Part shown: positions 1 through 11,231 of the stretch, piece after piece | Layout: each line of letters begins with the position of its first letter | Position numbering within the stretch: position 1 is the first letter of the stretch | Assembly (NCBI GenBank): GCA_001599715.1 | Contig: BCHU01000001.1 | Location: 600,919 to 664,918, forward strand | Reading direction: 5' to 3' | From: Phaeotremella fagi | Lineage: Eukaryota; Basidiomycota; Tremellomycetes; Tremellales; Phaeotremellaceae | Length of the DNA: 64,000 bases | Made by a program: the position numbers and the translations under genes | Notes under the pieces: generated by a model | Told to the model about the DNA's origin: nothing | Database searches by the model: none | Seen by the model: only the letters and a program-made list of their open reading frames with translations

Positions 1-632
1 ATGAATGGGTTGAGATAGGATATCTACTGATTCTATCTTGAGGGAAGAGACAAGAAGAGAGGATGTGGATGTAAGAGGAGTATGTATATATGTATATGTA
101 AGAATGATATGAAAAAGATTTAGGTGGAGCCTTTATAAGTTAAAATGATTGGGGACGGGCCGTGATAAGAATGACCCTATTGGCTGGAATCGAAAGATGA
201 TTGATTTGATTTTAATTTTTACGGGTAGACTCGCTCTCTCATAACACTAGTGGTATCCAAGTGACAGGACAGCGGACAGCGTAGGGGTCGATCTAATCTA
301 TCCATCTATCCACTGTATTCAGTACCAAGCTTCCAAGCATCCCCCTCCCTGATTCACCTGATCTACCTGATTCACATTTCGTCCAGGCTCAAGCTCAAAG
401 CTAGCGCTACAGAAAATCAAGCGCAGCCCCAGCTGAAAATTCAGGGAGAGGTACAAAACAGCTAGGCGTAAATGCCTGTTTTGATGTTGAATGGTTGCTA
501 GGCGTGCTACAACTTTGCTACCCCGCGCAGAACTACCCGACGTGTCCTCTTCGATGTAACGTGTCTGTTCAATATACCACAAAGCATTTAATAAACTATT
601 CCACCACAAATACAACGTAAATAACAACAACA
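1..632. other. Intergenic flank upstream of GOT1
   Basis: No convincing gene. The only long frame (minus strand, 319-663) overlaps the GOT1 start and has no family features. The stretch just before the GOT1 start is AC-rich, as expected for a fungal 5' leader. The stretch may also hold the promoter of a gene to the left of the window. Confidence 0.5.
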
Positions 633-1420
633 ATGTGGTTGAGCGATGGACAAAGTAAGTCAAAGTTCAAGTCAACTTCCATCTCCACCTCCAACCCAAA
701 CCACAACGCCCCCATCCAACTCCACTAACACCCCCCAGAAATCGGTATAGCCCTAGTAGCGTTCGGAATATTCTTCATGTTACTAGGTAAGTCATCCCCC
801 CCTCCTCCAATCCTCTCAATCAAAACCTAAACAAAAAACCTACAGGTGTAATGCTATTATTCGACGGAGCTTTATTAGCATTAGGAAATGTATGTCCCCC
901 CAACCAAGATTAAGGATGGATATTGATGATATCCACCGCAGATCCTATTCCTATCGGGATTACCACTCATCATAGGACCTACCAAAACATTCTATTTCTT
1001 CAGTAGAAAAGAGAAATGGAGAGGAACAGTATGTTTCTTCGGTGGGATGTAGGTTTTATTTTCATTATTTCGGAATTAGATGATTGATTTCATTGGACGT
1101 TAGCGTTTTGGTCTTCTGTAAATGGCCTATCACGGGTATATGTATAGAATTCGTTGGATTCGTTGGATTGTTCGGGTATGTCAATATTCAAATTGATCTA
1201 TTAGATGTTTAGCTGATACCCTCCTTATCACATAGTTCATTCTTCCCAGTCATTTTACAGGCTTTGAGACAAACTCCGTTTATAGGTACTTTCCTCTCAT
1301 TACCTTATATACGTCAGGTAGGTTAATCACTAGAAAATACGACCTTGGGAACGTATGTCATGTTGACTATTGGTTTAGGCTGCAGATCGATTAGCTGGTG
1401 TTAGACAAAGTGCTGTTTAA
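633..1420 (+). CDS. GOT1: Got1-family Golgi vesicle transport protein
   Basis: A small four-pass membrane protein of the Got1/SFT2-like family, which acts in ER-Golgi and intra-Golgi vesicle traffic. The spliced protein starts MWLSDGQKIGIALVAFG and continues with hydrophobic segments FFMLLGVMLLFDGALLA, ILFLSGLPLIIG and GICIEFVGFVGLFGSFFPV, then a short tail ending GVRQSAV, about 140 residues as usual for the family. Conserved Got1 features are the GxxLxxxGxxFxxLGvxLxFD start, the GPxKTxxFF loop and a Lys/Arg-rich FFSRKEKWRGT segment. The first exon is only 22 nt (633-654), followed by a GTAAGT intron ending at 738, and several more short introns follow. The start is fixed by the family's N-terminus. 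Transcription runs away from the left edge. Confidence 0.93.
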
Positions 1421-2233
1421 ACCTTTTACATATATGCAATGAAATCGGATGAAATGCAATGCAATTAGTGCTTTTGGATGGGCGCCCTCACTCAATCGCT
1501 TTGAGCGAGATGACGACGATTATGATTTTTGGCTGTAATTTCAGTGATGCAATACGATATCCCATGAATGTTCATATCTAAATATCATGAATTTTAATCA
1601 TTAAAATCCACTGCATCCTGCAATCATCAGGTACGATTCATCGTTTTCTTTCTTGGGCAATACAAAAATATTACATCAAGCGTATAATCTCTGTGTGATT
1701 CGGGGGTAAATATCTACTCATTGAAATCTTTATATAAAACTCATCTAAAAAATAATACAACAAATATAAATAATTAGATAGAAGAAGAAAAAAAAGATAA
1801 TTCATCAAGAAAACAAATATTGATAGATATGAGGGAACATTTTATTCTCAAGAGATAATTTTTTGGTTGGAGATCGATTCAATTTTCCAGATGGGTTGAT
1901 TAGGTTTTATATCGAGTGTTTGGGGAGGTGTTGAACATATTTGGGATGGATGGATTCAATTTTTATTTTTATTGGGTCGGGTCGACGTAGGTCTTTGGTT
2001 TTGAGGAGGAGCGATTGAGTTTTCGATTGTTGCTGTTTTGGAAATTTGTCTGGTGATTGAGGGATATGAGGAGGTGTAAGATAGATACGTTTTTATCGAC
2101 CAAGAATTTAATCTACACGGTCGAGGGGAGTTGTTGGTGAAATGGTAAAAGGGGATAAATGGCCTGTAACCGTGATTCGAAAGATGTGAAACTATCCCAC
2201 AGTAACCAGTCACAAATCACCACGCCTTGAATC
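1421..2233. other. Convergent intergenic region
   Basis: Region between the convergent ends of GOT1 and the gene at 2234-2897. It is AT-rich with A/T runs near 1735-1830, as expected for 3' UTRs and polyadenylation signals of both genes. The 85-aa minus frame at 1956-2213 is low-complexity and looks like chance reading through the 3' UTR. Confidence 0.5.
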
Positions 2234-2897
2234 CTATCTACCATTTCTTCCGAACCCAGACCAATCAGTTTTCTCATTCTCACCATTCCAAAGTGGTTTG
2301 AAAGCGTCATCGTTGAAACCCGAAGTTTCTTTAGGACTAGCTCGAACGGGAAGTACAGCCGTATGATAAGGTATAGAATTGTTGTTATTAACAGGTTGAT
2401 ATCCAGTCGTGTTAGCGTTAGTGTTGTTAACGTTGAAACCCGTTTCCCTCTGTCCAACGAATTTAGGTCCACCACCACTGACGTTGTTGTTATAACTACC
2501 AGATTGTCTTGGACTGTTACCCATGCCACCCCATGAATTCCCACCACCCCCACCAGAGGTGATAGGTAATTGTGAAGAAATAGAATTCTGAAGTAGATTA
2601 CCGTTAGCGTTGACTGGTGGTGGCGAATTCCAAGATGAGGCTGGGGCAGGTGGTGGGATTGGACCTTGGTTCTGTTGGGTGGTTGTTGGGGCTTGAGGTG
2701 GGATGGGTCGATAGGGTGGTAAAGTTGGATGTAGGGTTTGAGCCAGTTTTGCCTGGAACGGTGCATTAAGAGTTTAGCTTTTGTTATACATCCGAGAGTT
2801 TATATGAACTTACATGTAAATCTCGTAGATCACTGCCTTGTTGTCCGGCGTGCATACCTCCGTTGATGGTAGCGATTAAATCCTCTAATGAAGCCAT
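2234..2897 (-). CDS. Low-complexity N/P/G-rich protein, function unknown
   Basis: Not recognised. Two exons (2897-2814 and 2752-2234) joined at a GTAAGT...CAG intron in phase 0 give a 200-residue protein. The N-terminus MASLEDLIATINGG and a helix-like stretch (AKLAQTLHPTLPPY) look folded. Residues 40-110 are rich in Pro, Gln, Ser and Gly (QAPTTTQQNQGPIPPPAPA). The middle is Asn-rich (NVNNTNANTTGYQ, NNNNS), and the C-terminus, DAFKPLWNGENEKTDWSGFG, looks like a short conserved peptide. No signal peptide or membrane segment is visible. The composition would fit an RNA-binding or condensate-forming cofactor, but that is a guess. The start was chosen as the first ATG of the spliced frame, and the splice keeps phase exactly. 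Confidence 0.72.
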
Positions 2898-3756
2898 TGT
2901 CGATAAACGATTGATTTTAGTATTGACGGTCGATTGAAAAGAGAAGATAGATGATGGTGGTGAATGAAAGATTGAAAGCCTTCTACGAAAAGGCTAATAA
3001 AGAGGATTTGAATGATCTTTCAAACAAATGAAATCTGAGTCAAAGGAACTATATGATTTGATCACTTGGTTACGAGTACGACCCTCTGACTCTGATCACC
3101 AAACAGTAAAACCCCGTGTGATGGATAAAAGGAAGGTCAATGGGTGTTGTAGAGATGATAACGATGAAAGTATATGTGAAAGAGTGATCGAGATGATTGT
3201 TAACGATATCGACCGGGCTGTTAACGATCAAACCTTTGGATTTTAATTTAATCCTTGGAACGGTATTTCCGAACTGATAGGGGTTTCTTTTGGGTTGGTG
3301 TGACTATAGGTGTGAATAGGTTTTTATGAGACTGTCTTTCGATTGAGATGGTGTTTATCGTTGAATGTTGAGAGTGAAGAATAGAGTTACAACTGAGTAG
3401 TTTACTCTTAACTTAGAACTGAGGTGTCAATTGAGTGGCAACAAGCGTACTGAGCGATTCGGAACAAAGAACGGACCGTGTGGCAGCGGGTGAAGACGGA
3501 GGAAGAGCCATACAAAGCAATTCACTACGGTGCCCGACCACCGGTGTAATATACACTTCAGAGTGATGCTATATTTAGAGGCATGCTTCTCAATGGACCA
3601 TCGACCTCAAATGCAATATGCACCATGCACCATGCAACAATAACACCACCACCACCACCACCACCACAATTAATGAATCATATCCATCATCGTCATCCTA
3701 CAAAAGCTATCCTCTCTACATCCCCCTACCCTAAAACCAAAAAACAATCCTATTTT
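2898..3756. other. Intergenic region, promoter of the 2234-2897 gene and 3' end of RPS17
   Basis: No supported gene. The plus frame at 3028-3246 (72 aa) has no family features. A run of CAC trinucleotides lies near 3643-3668 in the 3' flank of RPS17. Confidence 0.45.
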
Positions 3757-4865
3757 TTAAGCTTTAGCAGCACCTGGAACGTAACGAGTTTTTCTTTCCT
3801 TTGGAGCAGATGAAGTAACGTTGGTAACGGTAACTGGGATTGAGTCCATACCGAGGGATCTGAGGAGATCCTTGGTCTCTGAATCGATTTCAAGTGGGGT
3901 TTCGGATGGGGCAAGAGCTGAAACGTCTGGAACGTATCTAGAGTTTTAAATGTTGATTAATAACTGTTCTTGAGTCAAGTAAGAGATTTCGACTTACTGA
4001 TCTTTTCTTTCACGTTCTTCTTCTTGTAAACGGAAAGAGATACCACGGACTGGACCTTTTTGGATACGTTTCATCAAGTGGGTGGTGACTATGAGTGGGG
4101 TCAATCACCGTAATGTGTTATTGAAGTAGGGCCAACTTACATCCGGAGATCTTGTTTCTTAATCTCTTGGATGGAACTGAGGCGACTTCATCGATAAGAC
4201 GCTTGTTGGTGCTGGAGGTGAATGTCAGTTAACGAGTTTCTGTTATTTTCTTGGATCATCCATCTAACACATCGTCCCTGCTTCCCTCGATTCATCCATC
4301 GATTCCGTTATCAGATGCACAGCTACTCTGTGTTACAGATAAAGATAGTCATCTTGACCCGTGATGAATCCAACGATAGATGACGATCACGGATTTACGA
4401 CACAAAGGATCGATTGATATTTCCAAAGTCTGTTTCCTGAATGTTGCTGAAATCCTCCATCCTGTCACATCCAATCCGTACAGCCAATGGCAGAACAACT
4501 CCACCCTTATCCGTAGCCCATTCCTTGAAAACCATGACCCAAATCCTAATCTCGAAATCCGCAAACCCATTAAATTGATAATTGATAACTTACTGGAAGT
4601 CGAGAGTAAGTCTTGGGTAGTACTTTTCGATGAGTACACGGGAAGCCCTTTTGACTGTCTTTGTCCTAACTCTACCCTATAAGTTTGAAAGTGGAGTGTT
4701 ACAATCGATATCGATGATTAGTGAACATTGATTATAGGTTTGCAATTTGGGTTGAAGAAATTGAATCCATCGTGAATGTTGGATAAGAATGAGATGAAAA
4801 TAAAGTAACGCTTTGATCAGTATTTCTCCTTTTTTCGTTAATGGTGTTCGATGAATGCTTACCAT
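3757..4865 (-). CDS. RPS17: 40S ribosomal protein eS17
   Basis: Cytosolic small-subunit ribosomal protein eS17. The spliced protein begins [20 protein letters not shown] and runs through [58 protein letters not shown] and [17 protein letters not shown], a near-perfect match along the family. It ends in a fungal-type tail, [14 protein letters not shown]. Five coding exons were read: 4865-4863 (only the ATG), 4676-4594, 4211-4141, 4088-3998 and 3937-3757; all junctions keep phase. The second intron (4593-4212) is about 380 nt, far longer than the other introns in the window. Upstream lies a 1.8 kb region shared with the divergently transcribed bHLH gene. Confidence 0.96.
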
Positions 4866-6695
4866 GATGTATGATTATTGATGAAGAAAAGAAGAGAAAA
4901 AAAGAGATTAAATTCAAATCGTTAATCCTACACAACCACCAACCCAGCGGGTGGTGGTGGCGGCGTTATAGGGAACATCTTTCAGTGGAGTTTGAAAAGT
5001 GTGGCATTTATGTCGGATTTAACAGGACCGAACAGTACGACCGACATGTGAGTCAGGTACGTGGCGTTTCAGTGACAACCCTTCGTATTGTCTGAATTGA
5101 ATCATCAAGAGTCCTACTGCAACAAAGTTCTTTTGTTACTTGTCACCATCATTCCATCGTTATTGTCCTCTTCAAAATCTCATCAAAACAAATTGAAAAA
5201 CAAAAGATGAAATACAGTAATCCCATTAATCATCAAACTTTACCTTTCCATGCTCTTTATCTCACGAAACGTGGTCCATGGCTCCGAATCATTTTACCGC
5301 ACCTCGACTCTTTTGTGGTTGATACTCTACTTGATACACCAAGATTACTCCAGAAAAGAACTAATACAGTCAACCTATAAACAACAAGCTACCTATCTTT
5401 TGCTGACTCCGACGCTTACTTCGTTATTGAAACAAATAGGTTGATTGTCTGACCAAAATGAAATCAACGCTTCAGTTGTTTTTGGGTATCTCACCACAAA
5501 ACGTTTCACCGCCATCTTCAATCAAAATCTCGACAGAACAAAGCAAACTCAATCGGCCGAATGAAACGTGAACATCCAGCAACTCTCAACGTACTACGCT
5601 TGTTGAAATGATGAAAAGACCCCTGAGCCTCGAGGCAGAAGTGATTGATGGTGTGTGTACATTGAAAGGACAAAACGACGACCTCTTTTCAGATATTTAA
5701 CCGAACAAGTCGTTCAAACGGGGGATAGCGAGTGAAACCAGGTAACCAAAGATAACTGACTAGTGTTATCTGCCTCGAGGATAATCCGCTTAGGAAGGAA
5801 TTAGGGATCATTTGGGGGGGAGGGGGTGTGATTGACTATTTCACACACTCAGACCCCTCTGCTGATATACCTTGTGATTCACCTGTGATCAAATCTACTC
5901 TCATCATATCGGCCGATGTTGATCTTCTTTTGATTCTTTGAGAAGCAAGATTTTTATTGGGGATGATCTAAGCACTAATTTAGATTGGATGGATATTAAA
6001 TACATTTCATCACCGGCGGCAACTCTCTCCTTTCTCTTATCTCCAATATCACTATCATTACGACCACTACCACTTATCCTACTGTATAGCTACTTAACGT
6101 TTCATCAACAATACCCTTGATCTTCATTCAAGTCTTGTATCGTCTCATCTCACCAGCTTCAGGATCTAGGTTTCAATATATCTCTTCAGATTTCTCTCAG
6201 GTTACGTTCAGTTTCCCATCTCAGCTCTCAATTCAATTTTCAGCTCTTGATTCTCAGTCTCAATTTTATCAGTCTCTCAGCTCGGTGATCGGTTATTTCA
6301 ATTTCAATTCTCTCGATTCTTTTTTGTTATCTTTTTGTTTTCTGAAATCTGTATTGTTTCTTCTGTAACAGGTACAAATACGAATAAAAAGAATTTCTGT
6401 TCTTTAACGACCATTGACGATCTCTTACGACTTGACGATTAACGATAAACGATAACGAAAACCCCTCACGACTCACGCTTCACGACTCAAATAACGTTCA
6501 TCGGAAGATCAATCGTTTTTGTTTTTCCCTTTCACAATCTCATCAAAAAATTTCCCCATATTTCACAAGTATGTATCCTCATCTCTTCCGTCAATCTCTC
6601 CTCTTCTTAATTCACTTTCTATATCTACATACCCTACTAAAGATGCTGATCTAAGACCTAAAAAAGATCGACATCACTACATCACAATCAATCAA
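4866..6695. other. Long divergent region between RPS17 and the bHLH gene
   Basis: A 1.8 kb gap between divergent starts. It holds a G-rich tract near 5813-5828 (runs of eight and five G separated by one A) and long pyrimidine-rich, TCTC-rich stretches at about 6030-6370 just upstream of the bHLH start. Short frames here (60-83 aa) have no family features. The pyrimidine-rich part probably forms a long 5' leader of the bHLH mRNA, perhaps with spliced leader exons and upstream ATGs. Confidence 0.4.
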
Positions 6696-8415
6696 ATGAC
6701 TGATTCGCCTTACGATCATAACGAAATTTTATCGACCTATTTCAACGACGAGTTTCAAAGTAATACATTCCCATGTAAGTTGGAGTTTTTGGAGTTTTGT
6801 TTTGATCTTTCGTATGGACACTGAACAAAATTGTGAAATACAGTCTTTCACGATACTTCAATGGATGAATACATTTCAACACCAGACGAAGGGGTTAAAC
6901 ATGACCTCCCTGGTCAGATGGATAATCCAAATCTCGTTCCTCATCATCAACAGGAAGAAGTAAATAAAGAACATCAGGATTTCAATCAGAATCATGTTCC
7001 AGATGATATAATCATGGAAACTAATCCTGGTACGTCTGTACGATGCTGTTCAATTGTAATGACACTCACACTCGTATCCAGTTTACTCTGACCCGTATAT
7101 CTCCCATATCCCTCTTCCAGCTGAGACAGCACCAATCTCAATTCCACATTCAACTTCAACTTTCTCTAGTGATTTTGGACCTCAACTGTCTGGAAGTTAT
7201 CCTTCTTATCCTTATACGATGCCATACCAGAGTTTGGGTATGGTACATCCAAATCTCTTCCATCCTTATCGACGTAAGTCTATTCTCCCATCCACACCCA
7301 ACCCATCTAACACTCTCTCAGATCTTCGAAATTCCCGTTCACCACCTTCGCCAACTTCCCCAACGTTATTATCACCCCATTCATCGGGAGGTAGAAGGCA
7401 TTCAGCCCAACTTCCATCAACAGGTGCGATTTCCCCTACACTAGTTTCACCGCTTAGTGCGATATCTTCGAATCTGCAATTAGTAGATACATCACCTCAA
7501 GGTCTCGGATGGGGATATTCACAATTACCAAGTTATTCTTCGACACCTTTAACCCAATTCAATCAATTAGAAATCAACAACAGTCCATCTGGACCTGGTT
7601 TATCTATGGTTTCGGGTTTCCCTTATCCAGTTATGAATTATGGATTGGGGATTAACGGTATACCAGGGAGGAAAGTTCCTAAACCAAAACCGTTGATTAG
7701 GAATAATACATCTAAACTCCATAGTGCTCCTAAAATCATCAAAAAGGAGAACGACAGTGATAGTGGTGAAGAGGCTAGACTTGCACCTACAAGTGGAGGT
7801 TTAGGTTTAACACCGTAAGTTTCACTTATATCATATTCTTCATTAGCTTATCAAACACAGTACACCCTCCCTCGCCGATGACAGGATTCCAATCCCAGCC
7901 AACAAAACCAACGATATTCGTAAAGTCCGAATTGAATCCGAGCAGGTGAGCTCGTCTGCGGTGCGCTCAGTCGCCTGCGACTTTTGTTAATCGTACTGAT
8001 CCCTTTTAATTGGATTCTTTTCAGAGACGAAGAGACGAACTTAGAGAAGGTTTCAATAGGTTAAAAGAAGCTTTACCGAATTCTAATCAACGACCGTCGA
8101 AATCTAGTTTACTGGATCGATGTAAGTGGCACTCAGATTGAGTGTTCTCTTTACTAACTTGCTGGATTTGAATCTTTAGCCGTTGCGCATATCCAATCGG
8201 TCGAGGCTGCTAATCACTATCTACTCGATCAACTTGAAGCTTGTAAAGCTGAATGCGAAAAGTTGAGAGCGTAGGTTCATCCTCTGTCTCTATCATTTTG
8301 GATACAGCTGACCAATTGATATAGGACCAATCAAGAACTCGTTCATGCTGTTGCCATGAATAGTCGAGCTGGTAGTGGATCAAGTCCAGGATCCGCTGGG
8401 AAGGGTGCTCAATAA
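6696..8415 (+). CDS. Basic helix-loop-helix transcription factor
   Basis: A nuclear regulator with a C-terminal bHLH domain. Eight exons were read: 6696-6774, 6844-7029, 7082-7273, 7322-7814, 7885-7945, 8025-8121, 8180-8270 and 8325-8415. The N-terminal two thirds are disordered: acidic (NKEHQDFNQNHVPDDIIMET), then Ser/Pro-rich (SRSPPSPTSPTLLSPHSSGG). The domain runs NKTNDIRKVRIESEQRRRDE, LREGFNRLKEALPNSNQ, a short loop, then SSLLDRSVAHIQSVEAANHY, followed by a leucine-containing helix (LLDQLEACKAECEKLRATNQ). The basic-region Glu and Arg residues that contact an E-box are present, but the usual His at basic position 5 is Arg. It resembles basidiomycete MAX/INO4-like single-domain factors. Target genes cannot be inferred. 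Confidence 0.88.
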
Positions 8416-9846
8416 GTCTGTGAGTCATTTTTGTGATCCAGATAAGATTCTGGTTGAAAGTTTGTTGACGTTGGACCAGCTTCTGTATATCTTGTGTATT
8501 CACCCCACTCGCTCAATATTCATTTTGTAGATGATCCCTAAATCGTCCTTGTTCAATTAACACTTTTCAACACTCCAAATTCTGTTTCCAATTCAAATCA
8601 TGGTGTTTCCTTCAAATCGATAGTTGTCGAATATCCCACCCTCCAGCTCAAGACACCAACCTCCTCCATCAAATAATGTTCAATTACGATCACCAAATTT
8701 CTCTCACGACTCATATATATATATATATATTGTATCGATTCTGTTGTACAAGCAACTCCAACACATTTCCAATCAGGTTACCCTCGTTCCAATTTCTCAA
8801 GTTCCAGTCTCGCAAATCACTTCCAAATTTCATTGGTCATATTGAATACAAACACCTACATCAATCAATACAACACACGATATAAATGAATAATCAAAGT
8901 AATAAAAAGGATGGTCGAGATTAAACATCGAAATCAAATTCAGATTTCAGTTTAGATTGCTTTTCGTTAATATCGATAAATTATATAACTGGTTTAATAA
9001 GAAAAATTATTAATATTAACAATTGGATCCTTATATACGAATTCCATTTTTTCTTTAAACCAAATACAAATTGGTAATTTAATCGTTCGGTGACTCTCGC
9101 TCAATCGTCAAACGGGTTTTGATGAAGATACGATATAATCGGTAGTCAATCTTCATTACTGGTAATGAAATCGAATTGATTGCTTCATGGAAATTAGATC
9201 TGGGATTTAAATCCATGTTTGGACCGATGTTTATGGGAAAGGTAGTTGATAAACCGACTCGGGAAGTATGGTACATATTTGTCAATTGCTAAATCATCAG
9301 GAATGATTTTGGACCTTTTCCCTTGGTATTGATCAGAGCAGAGGTTTATCATTGAACGATTATTCATCCTCCCTTTCAGTTATTTTATCCAATTTGAACT
9401 GTTAGTTCAGTTCACTTTTCTCTCTCATAGTTTATATATAGTTATCGTCAATATGCATTATCATTCACGTAATCAATCCAGTTGAATTTGGTGGTACAGA
9501 AACCTACATCTCGAGGAACAAGGTGAAAGTTTGTTACCTTGTGGTAGTAGTGGCGCTGTGGCGGAGTGAAGTTTCATGGGTTGGAATCGAGATTCCAAAC
9601 TTACCAGAACCATGGCGTTAGGGATTGAAGATTCCTGTAAGTCAACGAACCGGAAGGTAAGGTTATTTCCACATTATCAAGAACATTGTGTGGGTAAACA
9701 AAGAAAAACAATAAGGTAAGGTAAAGTTATCGTTGGTTGAAGTAGAGAACGAAATGGGATGTGAATAAACAACACACATATAACCATTATTGAACTTTTG
9801 AATCAACAACTTATCAAACTTCAATCATCCCATTAAACCTCGAATC
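8416..9846. other. Intergenic region with AT microsatellite
   Basis: Mostly AT-rich sequence with an (AT)n tract at about 8708-8730. It holds the 3' UTR of the bHLH gene and the promoter of the CVNH gene. A possible short minus-strand gene is listed separately. Confidence 0.4.
9079..9285 (-). CDS. Possible small orphan protein
   Basis: A 68-residue open frame, starting MTNMYHTSRVGLSTTFPINI and ending RLTIERESPND, in an otherwise empty 1.4 kb gap. It has no signal peptide, repeats or recognisable motif. It could be the last exon of a short gene, because a YAG acceptor lies just before the ATG on the minus strand, or it could be chance. Only transcript data would decide. Confidence 0.15.
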   Translation of the reverse strand: MTNMYHTSRVGLSTTFPINIGPNMDLNPRSNFHEAINSISLPVMKIDYRLYRIFIKTRLTIERESPND

Positions 9847-10731
9847 ATGTTGAAAATATATTCAAACACTTGTATCCTTCTTCTAAGCTTGTTGATGATC
9901 AATCAACAAACCTCTGCTAAAGACGTCGAAACACCTAAAAATTCTAGAGCGAGATCTAACGCCGAAGCTATGAAATCTGGTTTACCACTGATCAGACCTC
10001 GTTCGGTTCCTCGAAGTGAGTGTTATCCCCGTCCTCCACTCTACAAATATCAAAGCTGGGAATCGGACTAAAGAAACACTTAGGTTTTAACGGTAGGATC
10101 AACGCTACTTATTTATCTGAATGAAAAAATGGGTCGAAGGTTAAGAGAGCTGGTCCTTCGGCTACTGTCGCTCCGTATGTCCATTGCTACTTCTGTAGTT
10201 ACTCTCACTGATGGGGTATTGTGTAGAACTTATGGTGATGGTTCAGAGGATTATTCGGAAACTTGTACGGATATAACCTTGGACGCTGTTAACGGTTATC
10301 TGGATGGGAATTGTTATGATACCCTTGGGAACTCTGTGACTCAGCATTTTAATTTAGATCAACATCTGTACGTAAAAGTTATCATTTTCAAGTTGTATTC
10401 AAGACCGTGACTCCGCTGACGCTGGGTACAGGGGCTCAGACGCTAACGGTCAACTGGGTTGTAGTTACAGTTTTGACAGTTTCGCGGAAACTTGTTCAAG
10501 TTGTTCATTAACTGGTTCGGTTATTTCATGTAATTGTAAAGATTCAGGTCAGAACGATGTTCCAACATCATATGATCTTGGTAAGTCAAAGTCTCATCAA
10601 GCCTCTGTCACCAATTTATTGATCCTTCATTTTAGATACTTGTATTGGGAACAACGGTAGGTTGACTGATAAATGATTTTTGGAATGGAAATTGATCAAA
10701 TTTAGATGGAACACTTTATTGTGATAGGTGA
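9847..10731 (+). CDS. Secreted protein with two cyanovirin-N homology (CVNH) repeats
   Basis: A secreted lectin-like protein. The N-terminus MLKIYSNTCILLLSLLMINQ followed by QTSA is a signal peptide. Two tandem CVNH-like repeats follow. Repeat 1 reads GDGSEDYSETCTDITLD, then GNCYD and FNLDQHLGSDANGQLGC. Repeat 2 reads YSFDSFAETCSSCSLTGSVI, then CNCKDSG, SYDLDTCIGNNDGTLYC. Both show the family pattern F/YxxTC...L.G..L...C...IDL...I.N.DG.L, known from cyanovirin-N and fungal CVNH lectins that bind mannose-type glycans. Exons near 10084-10180 are uncertain: a clean intron ends at 10083, and the next splice into the GPSATVAP stretch is not clear. Later introns (10371, 10580, 10653 areas) are standard. 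Sugar binding is inferred from family only. Confidence 0.82.
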
Positions 10732-11231
10732 TTTCTTGTGTTTTGTCCTCAAAATGCATTCACATGTTTTACTTGCCTGCACTAGGATTTGGACCATGTC
10801 GGTCTCATAACACGGAGAATTGCGGGATTAGACTATTTCCAATTAACCTTTTCTTCAACGTGCCAGTGTCTAGGTGACAAAACGACGTTGATCCCCAGTA
10901 AATGATGAGTACTCGTTTGATCGAGATCATGTGTTTCTTGCGATGGATTGCATACGAGAAACTTCAATTACTGTAACTGAAAGAAATTAAGGACCTATTT
11001 GTATTTAAACTTGCTTCGATAGTTTGATTACGATATCACCAACTTGATATGAGAACGAGTTAAACGGAAAGCAATAAGGAGATGATCTATTAAACGACTA
11101 ATGTGATCGTAAGACTGAAAGTGGATTTCAGACTCGTCATTAATGCGGGACGACGATCAGAGTAATCCACCACCTGGTTTCTTCATCTAAACATCATTGA
11201 TCAGAGTTGATTTCCCACCAATATAGCTGTG
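10732..11231. other. Convergent intergenic region
   Basis: Gap between the convergent ends of the CVNH gene and the NPC2-like gene. No open frame of note is visible. Confidence 0.45.

Noticed and set aside
3028..3246. 72-aa plus-strand frame upstream of the 2234-2897 gene
   Set aside because: No family features, and it lies where the promoter is expected.
4212..4593. Box C/D snoRNA in the RPS17 intron
   Set aside because: TGATG-like and CTGA words exist, but spacing and terminal stem are not convincing. Kept only as a reason to check the intron.
4349..4682. Open frames of about 100 residues on both strands in the RPS17 long intron
   Set aside because: They overlap RPS17 exon 2 and have no family features; long frames occur by chance in a 380-nt intron.
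5813..5828. G-quadruplex upstream of the bHLH gene
   Set aside because: Only two G runs are close together, not the four needed for a standard quadruplex.
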